The notes: generated by a model not told the origin, from the sequence alone. Shown: positions 22,900-32,515, counted from the stretch's first letter. The stretch: 64,000 nucleotides of DNA from Kribbella monticola (GCF_003261635.1 NZ_QFXK01000037.1:1-64000); one strand, 5' to 3'. Program-made: numbers and translations.

Positions 22900-25671
22900 T
22901 CAGTTCGCCGGAAGGGCGGCCGGAGCCAGCCGGACCGCGTTGAACCCGGCCGGGTTCTTCGTCTCCGCGACGCCCTTGCCCCAGCTCAGCCAGCCGCGCC
23001 GGCCGGTCCCGTCGTTCTCGTTGATCACGACCGTCGTCGACAGCAACCGGTCGTCCGGAGCGAACCCGAGCGTGCTCCACGGAACGGCGATCTCGTACGT
23101 CGTACTGTGCGCCGCCTCGTCACGAACCACCTTGGCCTGTACGCCGGGCGGCGCACCGGTCTGGCTCACCGGGGTCCATCGCCAGGTGTCCACGGTGCCG
23201 GCATCGGTCAGCGCGACGCCGATCTCCTGGACCTGTGTCGCCTCGCCCGGAGCGCCCGCGGTCATGCCGAGCTGCAGGCTGTCGCCGGCCCAGATGTTGC
23301 CGTTGCGGTTCGGTTGCGCGAACACGTCGTCGGTGACCTTGGCGGACAGGTAGAGGAACTGGTCGTCGTGCGTCAGCCACAGTGATCCGGAAAGGTCGCT
23401 CGGTCCGGTCCATCCCGTCACGGGCGGAGTACCGGTGCCTTCCAGCGCTATCGCCGGCTGCGCGGCCACGGCTGGGTCGATGGCACCGTCCAGGGTGACC
23501 GGGTGCCGGTAGGTGACGGTCGGCGCAGCTACCGCAGTGAGCTTGCCTGCCGCCTTGATGTCCGGCAGCCCTGGCCGGCGAAGGCTCGCGGACCACGTCG
23601 ACGGCGCGGTCAGGGTCAGCGGTACATCGGCCTGATCAGTACCGTGCGCCGAGACCGTAGACCCTGCGAACAGCGTGCCGGACGCGGAGCCCGAGGCGCA
23701 GTCGAGTCCCGCGACCGTGATGGGCTGGGACGACGCATTGGTGATCCGGAATCTGAGCAGGTCCTTGCCGCTGCCGTTGAGCACGTGCGAAGCGGTCACC
23801 GACAGCGGTGCCGTCGCCGTGCCGGCCGCAGTGATCAGTGCGACCGGTCGACCGTCCATCGTCACCTTGGCGGAGTACGTCCGCGAGCCCGTCGAGTCCT
23901 GCGCCGGGTAGCTGACCGCAGCCGTCGCAGTAGCGCCCGATGTGACCGAGCCGGATGTCTCGGCACCGCCGGCACTCACGGTGAACGCGTGGCCGACAGC
24001 GTCCGGGTTGACGAAGGTCAGTGTGCCGGTGGCCGGATCTCCAGCGATCTCGGGAGCGACCGACAACGAGAACCGACTCGAAGGAAGCATCGGTCCGGTG
24101 ATCGCGCCCCGGAGGTAGACGGGGTCCGGTCCGGCCGTCACCCAGACATGCCCGTTGGGATCTGCGGTGAGTGTCGTCTCCACGCCGTACAGGTTGGTCA
24201 CCTGAACCGTCGAGCCCGCCGGTGCCGTAGCGGCCACTACTCCAGGAGTGGCGGACCAGACGGCGTGGACGCTTTGTCCGCCACCGGCGTTGAAGCTGAC
24301 GTCGTACCCGGCGCTGCCGAAGCGGGTCTGGCCGATCAGCGGGAGTTCGTCGATCTGCCGCGCCAGGACGGCCGTGGCGACGTACGACGGCTTCGGCACG
24401 AGCGCTCCCCGCGGGTCGAGCCGGTTGCGCACCAGGCCGAACCGGTGCTCGATGTTGGCAGGGTCGTTGCCGGAGTCCATGAAGTTGTACGAGCTGTACC
24501 GAGCCACGCCGGCGCCGTACGAGAGCAGTTGGCCGCGGACCAGGTCGCGGGCCTGGGCCGGCTCGGAGACCGCGCTCGGGTTGGTACCGGTCGCCCAGCC
24601 CTGCTCGGTGATGTAGATCGGCTTGGTCGAGCCGTGCGCCGTCACGATGCTGCGGATGGTGTTGAGGTAGGTGACGGAGGCCTCCGGGTCGAGCGGCTGC
24701 ACGTACGGGTGGATGGTCACCGCGTCGACGTAGTCCAGCCCGCCCAGGTCGGCGAACCGCGTGAACCAGCCCTGCCAGTCGTTGATGACCGCCAGCGACG
24801 GACCGGTCAGCTTCACGTCGGGATGCTTCGCCCGGACCGCCGCACTGACCGTCTTGAGCAACGCGACGTAGTTGTCCGGGCTGGCTTTGGCAGCACCGTT
24901 CGGGTCGCGCAGGTTCCACTCGTTCCACAGTTCGTACGTCGTGTGCTCGGTGCCGAACTCGTCCACCGCGGCAACGGCGTACCGCGCGAAGGCCGCGCGC
25001 TGGTCATCCGTCGCGGGCGCCTCGTCCGGGTAGTACAGCGTGTTGCCGTAGTCGAGGATGTTCAGGAAGTCGACGTGGTTGGCGTCCAGTGCGGCCTTGT
25101 AGTCCTTGACCTTCTGCGGGAACTGGATGACGCCCTTCGTCGTCTCCGCAGCGGACCAGAACGCTTCGTCGCGAGCAGTCGAGATTCCGCCCGCCGCCAT
25201 CAGCGGCACCGCCTCCAGCCCGGGGTTGGCGGCGCCGCCGAACGCCAGTGCTGAAGCGACGCCGATCCGGGTGTCGGTCGAGGTGGAGAAGTCGTGCGGG
25301 CTCAGGACCGCGAAATCTGTGCCACCCGAGGTGGTCGAACCGTCGGAGCCGATGGCCGTGAGGTCGGTCTGGTACCAGCCCGGCGTACTGATCGGCAGCG
25401 TGAGCCGGCCGTTCAGCGACGCGGCCGGCGCGGAGCCTTCGGCCACCTCGGTGCCGGCGGCGTCGCGAACGGTCCAGCCGACGGTCGCGGCGTCGGTACT
25501 CAGGCCGAGCGTCACCGGCTCACCGGCAGTGAAGGTGTTGCCGACGGTCGGCGTGGTGACGGCAAGGGCAGGCGCGACCGTCGTGGCGGCGCGGGCGGGT
25601 GACTGGAGTACGGCGGCCAGCAGCAGACCGGCCGTGAGAAGACTGACTGCGCCAGAGCGGCGGCGGGCCAT
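22900..25671 (-). CDS. secreted clan-A glycosidase with C-terminal CBM9-like domain
   Basis: A 923-residue exported protein. Signal peptide to about residue 28 (SPARA), beta-sandwich of about 35-125, TIM barrel of about 130-430 with acid/base Glu251 in ELWNEWN and nucleophile Glu356 in YITEQGW, then beta domains. The last 190 or so residues resemble a CBM9/DOMON-type module (SLWLTHDDQFLYLSAKVTDDVF, NIWAGDSLQLGM, YEIAVPWSTLGF). The start is set at ATG 25671 because GGAGGAG lies six bases upstream; an upstream in-frame start would run through the operator at 25693. The barrel is GH39/GH5-like and it is first gene of a two-gene secreted-enzyme operon. Confidence 0.83.
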   Translation of the reverse strand: MARRRSGAVSLLTAGLLLAAVLQSPARAATTVAPALAVTTPTVGNTFTAGEPVTLGLSTDAATVGWTVRDAAGTEVAEGSAPAASLNGRLTLPISTPGWYQTDLTAIGSDGSTTSGGTDFAVLSPHDFSTSTDTRIGVASALAFGGAANPGLEAVPLMAAGGISTARDEAFWSAAETTKGVIQFPQKVKDYKAALDANHVDFLNILDYGNTLYYPDEAPATDDQRAAFARYAVAAVDEFGTEHTTYELWNEWNLRDPNGAAKASPDNYVALLKTVSAAVRAKHPDVKLTGPSLAVINDWQGWFTRFADLGGLDYVDAVTIHPYVQPLDPEASVTYLNTIRSIVTAHGSTKPIYITEQGWATGTNPSAVSEPAQARDLVRGQLLSYGAGVARYSSYNFMDSGNDPANIEHRFGLVRNRLDPRGALVPKPSYVATAVLARQIDELPLIGQTRFGSAGYDVSFNAGGGQSVHAVWSATPGVVAATAPAGSTVQVTNLYGVETTLTADPNGHVWVTAGPDPVYLRGAITGPMLPSSRFSLSVAPEIAGDPATGTLTFVNPDAVGHAFTVSAGGAETSGSVTSGATATAAVSYPAQDSTGSRTYSAKVTMDGRPVALITAAGTATAPLSVTASHVLNGSGKDLLRFRITNASSQPITVAGLDCASGSASGTLFAGSTVSAHGTDQADVPLTLTAPSTWSASLRRPGLPDIKAAGKLTAVAAPTVTYRHPVTLDGAIDPAVAAQPAIALEGTGTPPVTGWTGPSDLSGSLWLTHDDQFLYLSAKVTDDVFAQPNRNGNIWAGDSLQLGMTAGAPGEATQVQEIGVALTDAGTVDTWRWTPVSQTGAPPGVQAKVVRDEAAHSTTYEIAVPWSTLGFAPDDRLLSTTVVINENDGTGRRGWLSWGKGVAETKNPAGFNAVRLAPAALPAN

Positions 25672-25692
25672 GTGGTGCTCCTCCCAAGAAAA

Positions 25693-25708
25693 GCGAAAGC
25701 GGTTTCGC
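25693..25708. promoter_or_regulatory. LacI operator, module C (site 1)
   Basis: Minus strand reads GCGAAACCGCTTTCGC, a near-perfect palindrome between the secreted-glycosidase operon (start 25671) and the LacI gene (start 25772). The site at 30790 matches it at 15 of 16 bases, so one regulator, most simply the adjacent LacI, should control both. Confidence 0.8.
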
Positions 25709-25771
25709 AAATCACACCTTGATGCCGGCTCGAACCGCTGTCAATGGCTCGGGACTGACTACGATGAACAG

Positions 25772-26767
25772 ATGGCCGACCAGCTGATCACCCTGTCCGA
25801 CGTGGCGACCGCGGCTGGGGTCTCGCTGTCGACGGCCTCCAAAGCTCTCAACGGCACCGACCGGATCTCGGCCGCGACCCGCGAGCACGTGCGCGTCACC
25901 GCGGACCGGCTCGGCTTCCGGCACAACGCGCTGGCCCGCTCCTTCGCCCGCGGCCGCAGCCAGACCATCGGCGTCCTCACCCACCGCGCCTCGAACCCGT
26001 TCAGCCGGGTCGTGCTGGCCACTGTCGCCGCCGAACTTGGCGCCAAGGAACAGGCCGTCCTGCTGTACGACGCCCGGATGGACGAGCAGGACATCACCGA
26101 GAGCGTCCTGCAGTTGCGCGCCCGCCGGATCGACGGCGTGATCGTGATCGGCACCGGCACGTCCTTCCCGACCCCGTCGCTGACCGACCGGTTCGAGGTC
26201 CCGGTGATCAACGCCTTCACCGTCACCGAGGACCCCGCAGACGTGACGATCACCGCGGACGACGTCGCCATCGGCCGGCTGGCCGCGACCCACCTGCTGG
26301 CCGGCGGCCGCCGCCGGATCGTCCACCTCACCGCGGAGCCGCACGACCTCGCCGCGCAGCGCCGAGCGGAGGGCGCCCGTGAAGTGCTCGCCGCGGCCGG
26401 CCTCGACTGGGCGACGCCGGTTCGCTTCGGCCGCTGGCGCGAGGAATGGGGCGAGGAGGCCGCGACCGAGGTGCTCGCCGCGGTGCCCGACGTGGACGCG
26501 ATCTTCTGCGGCAGCGACGCGATCGCCCGCGGCGCCGAGCGGGTGATCCGGGCCAGCGGCCGCCGGGTGCCCGACGACGTCGCGCTGATCGGCGTCGACA
26601 ACTGGGAGCAGCTGATGCACGACCAGCGGGTCCGCCGGCACCTGACCACCATCGACGTCGGGCTCGAGGAGATCGGCCGCCTGGTGGCGGATCGCCTGCT
26701 CGAGCCCGACCTCGAGCCGGGCATCCAGTACGCCGTACCTCAACTGGTGATCGCGGACACCGCCTGA
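25772..26767 (+). CDS. LacI-family regulator of module C
   Basis: A 331-residue repressor. Its helix-turn-helix starts almost at the N-terminus (LSDVATAAGVSLSTASKALNG, near 7-27), followed by the hinge and a sugar-binding core ending LIGVDNWEQL and TTIDVGLEEIGR. It is divergent from the secreted-glycosidase operon and convergent with the epimerase gene, which it overlaps by 28 bases at the 3' end. It is more like the LacI protein at 49569 (shared IGVDNW/VGVDNW, FCGSDxIARG) than the other two LacI proteins. Likely autoregulated through the 25693 site. Confidence 0.92.
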   Translation: MADQLITLSDVATAAGVSLSTASKALNGTDRISAATREHVRVTADRLGFRHNALARSFARGRSQTIGVLTHRASNPFSRVVLATVAAELGAKEQAVLLYDARMDEQDITESVLQLRARRIDGVIVIGTGTSFPTPSLTDRFEVPVINAFTVTEDPADVTITADDVAIGRLAATHLLAGGRRRIVHLTAEPHDLAAQRRAEGAREVLAAAGLDWATPVRFGRWREEWGEEAATEVLAAVPDVDAIFCGSDAIARGAERVIRASGRRVPDDVALIGVDNWEQLMHDQRVRRHLTTIDVGLEEIGRLVADRLLEPDLEPGIQYAVPQLVIADTA

Positions 26768-27609
26768 TCGTCAGTGTGGATCGAGTAGCGCGGCATGAAC
26801 CCGAGGAGTTCCCGAGCCCGGGAGGTGTCGACCAATGACCCGCGACCGGCGACCGGCCGCCGCAGCGGAACCGTCGGGGCGTACTCGCGGAGCAGTTCGT
26901 CCGTCGGGCGGTCGATCAGGATGTCGGCAGCGGCAAGTCCGACCACGTGCGCCCCGGATGTCTCGCATTCGAGCGCCGCGATGATCGCCCGGACACCGTC
27001 GCGCAGATCGAGGTAGGCCCATCCTTCCCGCGCCATCGACGCCGGGTCGCGTTCTGCGTTGGCCCGGAACCGCAAGAGGTGCTGCTGCGACTTCACCAGC
27101 GGGAAACGCAGGGCGATCACGTCGGTGCCCCAGCGCCGCCAGACCATCCGGGCCGTCTGCTCGTCGACGTACTTGGACAGCGAGTAGGCATCGGTGATGT
27201 CCACCGGCACGTCCTCGTCGAGCGGGTAGTACGCCGGGACCACCGGGTTCACGTTCATCGGTACGCCGAACGCGTTGATGCTGCTGGCGATCACGGCCCG
27301 GCCGATCCCGCGCTGCCCGGCCTGGGCCAGCACGTTGAAGGTCGCGGCGACATTGTTCTCGAACACCTCCTCCGGCGTACCGAGGCTCGGATGCGGGATA
27401 GCGGCCAGATGCAGGACGGCATCCACGTCCTCCAGGGCCGCGGCGACATCGAGGGGTGATCGCGCATCGCCGACCAGCGGGCGGTCCGCCCGACTCTCGT
27501 GGTCGTAGCCCAGCGACAGCCCGGTCACGCCGTACCCGGCGTCACGCAGGCCGGCCACGGCGGCCCGGCCGATCGATCCGTCCGCCCCCGTGACCAGGAC
27601 CCGAGTCAC
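26740..27609 (-). CDS. NAD-dependent epimerase/dehydratase (uronate dehydrogenase-like)
   Basis: A 289-residue short-chain dehydrogenase-type sugar-modifying enzyme. The Rossmann motif reads VTGADGSIGRAAVAGL at residues 6-21 and the catalytic YxxxK is YSLSKYVDE near 145-150, preceded by SSINAFG. Overall size and motifs fit the extended SDR group that includes sugar epimerases and uronate dehydrogenases. GTG start overlaps the permease stop by four bases, so it is the last gene of the importer operon beginning at 30737. It probably acts on the imported sugar; the reaction cannot be fixed from sequence. Confidence 0.82.
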   Translation of the reverse strand: MTRVLVTGADGSIGRAAVAGLRDAGYGVTGLSLGYDHESRADRPLVGDARSPLDVAAALEDVDAVLHLAAIPHPSLGTPEEVFENNVAATFNVLAQAGQRGIGRAVIASSINAFGVPMNVNPVVPAYYPLDEDVPVDITDAYSLSKYVDEQTARMVWRRWGTDVIALRFPLVKSQQHLLRFRANAERDPASMAREGWAYLDLRDGVRAIIAALECETSGAHVVGLAAADILIDRPTDELLREYAPTVPLRRPVAGRGSLVDTSRARELLGFMPRYSIHTDDQAVSAITS

Positions 27610-28490
27610 GCCTTGATCCCGCCGGACAGACCGACGCCCCGCAGGAACGCCCGCTGGAAGACGAGGAACAGCGCCACCGGGATCAGCAGCGCCAGGAACA
27701 GCCCCGCCAACTGGATGTTGAGTTCCGTCACCTTCGCGATCTTCGGCAACGCCACCGAGACCGGCTGCAGATCCGGATTCGTCAGCACCAGCAAAGGCCA
27801 CAGATAGTCCTTCCACGAGGAGATGATGCTGAGCAGCAGAACCACACCGAGGATCGGGCGCGACAGCGGGAGCACCAGTGCGGTGAACACCCGCAGCGAG
27901 CCGGCGCCGTCGATCCTGGCCGCTTCGAAGTACTCCCGCGGGATGCTGTCGAAGAAGCGCTTCACGATCAGCACGTTGAACGCGCTGGCGGCCGGGGGTA
28001 GCCAGACGGCCCAGAACGTGTTGGTCAGGTTGGTGTGGACGACCGGGAGCTTCAGCACGGTCAGATAGAGCGGGACGAGCGAAACGATGTGTGGCACGAA
28101 CAGCGTGACCAGGATCGCCGCGGACAACACCGAACCCCAGCGAGGCCGGAGCACGCTGAGCACGTAGCCGGCCGTCGTACAGACGATCAGCGAGCCGAGC
28201 GCCGTACCGGCAGCGATGATCGCTGTGTTGCCGAGGTAGTAGCCGACGTGACCCTGTTGCCACGCAGTACCGAGGTTCTGCCACTGCACCTCGCCGGACG
28301 GGAACAGCGCGAGTGGCTTGCGGATGCTGTCCTGGGTCGGGGAGATCGCTGCCTTGAGCAACCAGAGGAACGGGCCGAGCCCGGCGACCAGCAGGCCGGC
28401 GAACACCACCACCTGCCCAATGACGAACGGCACCCGGACCCGCCGCCGCGTGCGGTCGGTCTGCGAGAGCAGTCCGCGCTCGGCGCTCAC
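27606..28490 (-). CDS. CUT1 sugar ABC permease (MalG-like)
   Basis: A 294-residue permease with a basic N-terminal tail, six hydrophobic helices, and EAA loop SIPREYFEAARIDGAGSLRVFTALVLPLSRP near 180-210. The GTG start overlaps the previous permease by four bases, and its stop overlaps the epimerase start by four. Third gene of the 30737-to-26740 operon. Confidence 0.92.
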   Translation of the reverse strand: MSAERGLLSQTDRTRRRVRVPFVIGQVVVFAGLLVAGLGPFLWLLKAAISPTQDSIRKPLALFPSGEVQWQNLGTAWQQGHVGYYLGNTAIIAAGTALGSLIVCTTAGYVLSVLRPRWGSVLSAAILVTLFVPHIVSLVPLYLTVLKLPVVHTNLTNTFWAVWLPPAASAFNVLIVKRFFDSIPREYFEAARIDGAGSLRVFTALVLPLSRPILGVVLLLSIISSWKDYLWPLLVLTNPDLQPVSVALPKIAKVTELNIQLAGLFLALLIPVALFLVFQRAFLRGVGLSGGIKA

Positions 28491-29362
28491 TCGGTGCTCC
28501 AGCGACGCGTGGCGAGCTGGAAGCCGGCCGAAAGGACGGCGAGCGCCACGGCGAGCAGCACGCTCAACGCGGTGGCCGCGCCGTAGTCACCGTTGACGAA
28601 GGCGTAGTTGTAGATGAGCAGCAGGATCGTCAAGGTCGAGTTCTGCGGTCCGCCACCGGTGAACAGCAGTGGCTCGGTGAACAGCTGCATGGTCCCGATC
28701 ACCTGCAACAGCAGCATCAGCAGCAGTACGCCGCGCAGGTGCGGCAACATCACGTGCCAGACGCGTCGCACGATGCCCGCACCGTCGAGCTCGGCCGCCT
28801 CGTAGAGATCGGTCCGGACCGAGGTCAGCGCGGCCAGGTAGATGATCACCGCGTTGCCGGCGCCGGCCCAGGTCGCCTCGAGCACGATCGACGGCATCGC
28901 CGAATGCGGACTGTCCAGCCAGGGAAAGGGCCCGAGGCCGAACACGCCGAGGATGCCGTTGAACATCCCGTTCGGCGACGGGTCGTAGAAGAACCGCCAC
29001 AGCAGGATGGCGACCACCGGCGGAGTGATCACCGGCAGGTAGGCCAGCGTCGTGTAGGCCCAGGACCGGCCGCGCAGCTCGGACAGGAACATCGCCAGCA
29101 GGACCGGCAGCGGAAACCCGAACAGCAAGGCCAGCAAGGTGAACCAGACCGTGTTCACGGTGGCCTGTCCGACCGCGGGATCGGCCAGGACGTACCGGAA
29201 GTTCTCCAGCCCGACCCACTTCACCGGATCGACCAGGTTGGTCTGCTGCAGGCTCATCACCAGGCCTTTGACGATCGGGCCCCAGGAGAAGAGCAGGAAG
29301 ACCAGGAGTACCGGCAGGGCGAACACCACTGCCGGTACTCCGTTGCGCAGACGCCGGAGCAA
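28487..29362 (-). CDS. CUT1 sugar ABC permease (MalF-like)
   Basis: A 291-residue permease. FALPVLLVFLLFSWGPIVKG forms the first helix, and the EAA loop is TDLYEAAELDGAGIVRRVWHVMLPHLRG near 195-222. TTG start one base after the binding-protein stop. No ATPase gene accompanies the pair, as in the other two CUT1 importers of the window. Confidence 0.92.
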   Translation of the reverse strand: MLRRLRNGVPAVVFALPVLLVFLLFSWGPIVKGLVMSLQQTNLVDPVKWVGLENFRYVLADPAVGQATVNTVWFTLLALLFGFPLPVLLAMFLSELRGRSWAYTTLAYLPVITPPVVAILLWRFFYDPSPNGMFNGILGVFGLGPFPWLDSPHSAMPSIVLEATWAGAGNAVIIYLAALTSVRTDLYEAAELDGAGIVRRVWHVMLPHLRGVLLLMLLLQVIGTMQLFTEPLLFTGGGPQNSTLTILLLIYNYAFVNGDYGAATALSVLLAVALAVLSAGFQLATRRWSTE

Positions 29363-29363
29363 C

Positions 29364-30737
29364 TCAGCGCCCGAGCTTGGCGTTCACCGTGGCGGCGGCC
29401 TTGGTCAGCAGCGCCGGGATGTCGGCCTTCGCGTTGCCCAGCACGGTCTGCACGACCGGGTCGAGCGCGGCGTACACCTCCTGCGCCTTCACCGGCGGCT
29501 CGGGGATGATCTTCTGCTCGGCCGCCACCTTCGTGTACGGCGCGAAGTTATCCAGCGGCACGTTCACGTACGGCTTGATCCAGGACTGGTACGTCGCGTA
29601 CTTGTCGGCTGCGATCACCGGCAGACCCGGGACGCCGACCGGCTGCTTCGCGGCCACGCCGTTCTTCGCACTCATCACGGCGGCGTCCTGCGTCACGTAC
29701 TTGTTCAGGTTGGCGAACTTGATCCACTTGATCGCGGCGGCCTTCTCGGCGTCTGTCGCGGTCTTGCTGACGATCTGGACACTGCCACCGGTGAGAGTGC
29801 CGTGGTCCCCACCCTGCTGCGGGAGCGGCCCCACTCCGAAGGACGCCGGCTTGAGCCCGTTGGTGACGACCACAGAGCGGTACATGTCCGGGGCGCCCAT
29901 GTACATGCCGATCTTCCCGGCCGCGAACGCCTTCTGGATCCCGTCGTAGTCGTAGAGCACGGCCTGGCCCATCGACTTGTCGACCCACTTCATGTCGTGC
30001 AGCGCCTGTAGCGCCGCCCGCGACGGCGCGTCGTCGAAGGTCGCCTTGGTGCCCTCGGCGTTCTCGATCGTGCCGCCGTACGCGTAGGTCTGCGTGGTGA
30101 ACATCCAGCCACCGGTGTTGGTGGTGGTCATCTGCCCGTAGCCGGCCTGACCGGTCTTCGCCGCGATCTGCTTGGCGTCCGCGCGGACCTCGTCCCAGGT
30201 CGCCGGCGGCTTGTCCGGATCGAGGCCGGCCTTGGTGAACAGGTCGCGGTTGTAGATCAGCCCGATCGAGTACGCCGCGGTCGGGATCGCGTACACGTTG
30301 CCGGCCTGGTCCTGACCGATCTTCAGCACGTTCGGGTTGAGCTCGGCCAGCAGCCCGTCGTCCTTCACCGCCTTGGTCAGGTCGGCGACCTGCTTGCGGG
30401 CGATCATGCCCTGCGGCTCGGTGAACGGCACGCTCAGTACGTCGGGCAGCTGCCCGCCGGCAGCCTGGGCCTGGAACGTGGTGGCGTCCCAGATGGTCTC
30501 GACCGGGTTCAGCTTGATGTCGGGGTTGGCCTGCTGGAAGTCGGCCACCTTCTTGTCGAACTGCGCCCGGTTGGTCGGATCGGCGCTGCTGGGCCGGTCA
30601 CCGACGGTGATCGTCACCTGGCCGCCGGCGCCGGAATCACCGGCCGTGGACGGTGCGCTGGAGCAGGCCACCAGCCCTGCCAGCAGCGTGACGGAGGCGG
30701 AGAGCGCTGCGGTGGAACGGATTGCGGTTGTGGTCAT
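29364..30737 (-). CDS. CUT1 sugar-binding lipoprotein
   Basis: A 457-residue extracellular solute-binding protein. The signal peptide ends at lipobox LVAC near Cys25, followed by a Ser/Gly-rich linker. TITVGDRPSSADPTNRAQFDKKVADFQQANPD and YAIPTAAYSIGLIYNRDLFTKAGLDP are typical of family-1 binding proteins. GAGGAG precedes the ATG. A 16-base operator nearly identical to that at 25693 lies about 50 bases upstream. Its partner genes suggest the ligand is an oligosaccharide released by the two secreted enzymes. Confidence 0.92.
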   Translation of the reverse strand: MTTTAIRSTAALSASVTLLAGLVACSSAPSTAGDSGAGGQVTITVGDRPSSADPTNRAQFDKKVADFQQANPDIKLNPVETIWDATTFQAQAAGGQLPDVLSVPFTEPQGMIARKQVADLTKAVKDDGLLAELNPNVLKIGQDQAGNVYAIPTAAYSIGLIYNRDLFTKAGLDPDKPPATWDEVRADAKQIAAKTGQAGYGQMTTTNTGGWMFTTQTYAYGGTIENAEGTKATFDDAPSRAALQALHDMKWVDKSMGQAVLYDYDGIQKAFAAGKIGMYMGAPDMYRSVVVTNGLKPASFGVGPLPQQGGDHGTLTGGSVQIVSKTATDAEKAAAIKWIKFANLNKYVTQDAAVMSAKNGVAAKQPVGVPGLPVIAADKYATYQSWIKPYVNVPLDNFAPYTKVAAEQKIIPEPPVKAQEVYAALDPVVQTVLGNAKADIPALLTKAAATVNAKLGR

Positions 30738-30789
30738 CGGAACTCCTCAGCGGGGATGGCGATCGTCGCACCGATCGTTTCGCAGAGTA

Positions 30790-30805
30790 GCGCAACCGCT
30801 TTCGC
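30790..30805. promoter_or_regulatory. LacI operator, module C (site 2)
   Basis: GCGCAACCGCTTTCGC, 15 of 16 bases identical to the minus strand of the 25693 site. It sits between the divergent binding-protein gene (start 30737) and FAD oxidoreductase gene (start 30883), so one operator could control both outward transcripts. Confidence 0.8.
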
Positions 30806-30882
30806 AAAAGCTAGGGTTCAATTTCTGCGGCGCTGAATCCGGTCCGTCGGCCGGACCGGCCGCCAGCTGGGAAAGGACATCC

Positions 30883-32499
30883 ATGCACGAGCAGCACTGC
30901 CCAGTACTCGTCGTCGGTGGCGGCCTCGGCGGGATCGCGGCGGCCCTGACGGCGGCGCGGCTGGGCCACCGAGTGGTGCTGACCGAGGAGACCGACTGGC
31001 TCGGCGGCCAACTCACGGCGCAGGCCGTGCCACCGGACGAGCATCCCTGGATCGACTCGCAGTACGCATCGCCTAGCTATCGCGATCTGCGCAACCGGAT
31101 CCGGGACTACTACCGCCGCAACTACCCGCTGCGCCCGGAGCCGGCCAGGAATCCGGTGCTGAATCCCGGTCTCGGCTTCGTCAGCCGGCTCTGCCACGAG
31201 CCGCGGGTGGCCGTGGCGGTGATCGACGAACTGCTGGCGCCGTACCGCTCGGCCGGTCTGGTGACGACCCTGCTCCGACACCGGCCCGTGTCGGCCGCCA
31301 CGGCCGGCGACCGGGTCGAGGCGGTGACGTTCCGGCGACTGACCGACGGGCTCGAAGTCACCGTCTCGGCCGGATATGTCATCGACGCCACCGAACTAGG
31401 CGACCTGCTCGAACTGGCCGGCGTCGAGCACATCATCGGGGCCGAAGGCAACGATCAGACCGGTGAGCCGCACGCACCCGCGCAGGCCGATCCGCTCGAC
31501 CAGCAGGCGGTCAGCTGGTGTTTCCCGCTCGAGCACCGCGACGGCGAGAACCACGTCATCGATCGGCCGGCCGGCTACGACCACTGGCGGACCACGGTGG
31601 CGCCGTTCTGGCCAGGGCCGCAGTTGTCGTGGGTGGACGTCGACCCGGTCGAGCTGAAGCCCAGGGAGCGCCGGATCTTCGACGGTGCTCCCGACGCCGC
31701 CTTCGTGCTCGATCATTGGCACTACCGGCGGATCCTGGCCCGCAGTCAGTTCGCGGGAGAGCTCATCCGCTCGGACGTCACCCTCGTCAACTGGCCGCAG
31801 ATCGACTACTGGGAGCTGCCTCTCCTCGGGGTCGATGCGGCGACGACGCAGCGCGCGCTGGCGGGAGCACGAGATCTCTCACTGTCCTTCCTGTACTGGA
31901 TGCAGACCGAAGCTCCGCGCCCGGACGGTGACACCGGCTATCCCGGACTCCGCCTGAGACCCGACGTCGTCGACACCGCCGACGGCCTCGCGAAGGCGGT
32001 GTACGTACGGGAATCACGCCGCATCCAGGCCGAGTTCACGGTGCTGGAGCAACACGTCGGCGTCGAGGCGCGCGGCCAGGACGCAGGCTCGGAGGTGTTC
32101 CTCGACAGCGTCGGCATCGGGTCGTACCGGATCGACCTGCATCCGAGTACCGCCGGCCGGACCTATGTCGACGTCGACAGCTTTCCGTTCCAGATCCCGC
32201 TGGGTGCCTTGATCCCGGTCCGGGTGGACAACCTGCTGCCCGCGAACAAGAACCTCGGCACCACCCACATCACCAACGGCTGTTACCGGCTGCATCCGGT
32301 CGAGTGGAGCATCGGCGAGGCTGCCGGTGCGCTGGCCGCTCAGGCACTGGCCACCAACCGGCCGCCGCGGGACATCCGGAACGATGCACGCCGGCTCGAA
32401 CAGTTCCGCGCGCTGTTGTCGGGCTCCCTCGGCATCCCGCTGGCGTGGTCCGACGAGATCCGCACCCACCCGGCCAACTGGCAGCCGTCCACGAACTGA
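30883..32499 (+). CDS. FAD-dependent oxidoreductase of a sugar locus
   Basis: A 538-residue flavoprotein of the FAD_oxidored (PF12831-like) group. The dinucleotide motif VLVVGGGLGGIAAALTAARLGH spans about 8-29, with acidic VLTEET after the second strand, and VIDATELGDLLELAG is the conserved middle block near 168-180. The C-terminal NLLPANKNLGTTHITNGCYRLHPVEWSIGEAAGALAA is the FAD-binding finish typical of this family. GAAAGGA precedes the ATG. No partner dehydrogenase is fused. It shares a 16-base gap operon with the glycosidase at 32516. Substrate unknown; oxidation of a sugar or glycoside is inferred from context only. Confidence 0.83.
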   Translation: MHEQHCPVLVVGGGLGGIAAALTAARLGHRVVLTEETDWLGGQLTAQAVPPDEHPWIDSQYASPSYRDLRNRIRDYYRRNYPLRPEPARNPVLNPGLGFVSRLCHEPRVAVAVIDELLAPYRSAGLVTTLLRHRPVSAATAGDRVEAVTFRRLTDGLEVTVSAGYVIDATELGDLLELAGVEHIIGAEGNDQTGEPHAPAQADPLDQQAVSWCFPLEHRDGENHVIDRPAGYDHWRTTVAPFWPGPQLSWVDVDPVELKPRERRIFDGAPDAAFVLDHWHYRRILARSQFAGELIRSDVTLVNWPQIDYWELPLLGVDAATTQRALAGARDLSLSFLYWMQTEAPRPDGDTGYPGLRLRPDVVDTADGLAKAVYVRESRRIQAEFTVLEQHVGVEARGQDAGSEVFLDSVGIGSYRIDLHPSTAGRTYVDVDSFPFQIPLGALIPVRVDNLLPANKNLGTTHITNGCYRLHPVEWSIGEAAGALAAQALATNRPPRDIRNDARRLEQFRALLSGSLGIPLAWSDEIRTHPANWQPSTN

Positions 32500-32515
32500 C
32501 TTGTCAGGAGACGAC

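Noticed and set aside
23503-25254. 583-codon plus-strand frame over the secreted glycosidase
   Set aside because: Arg-rich antisense translation without any family signal.
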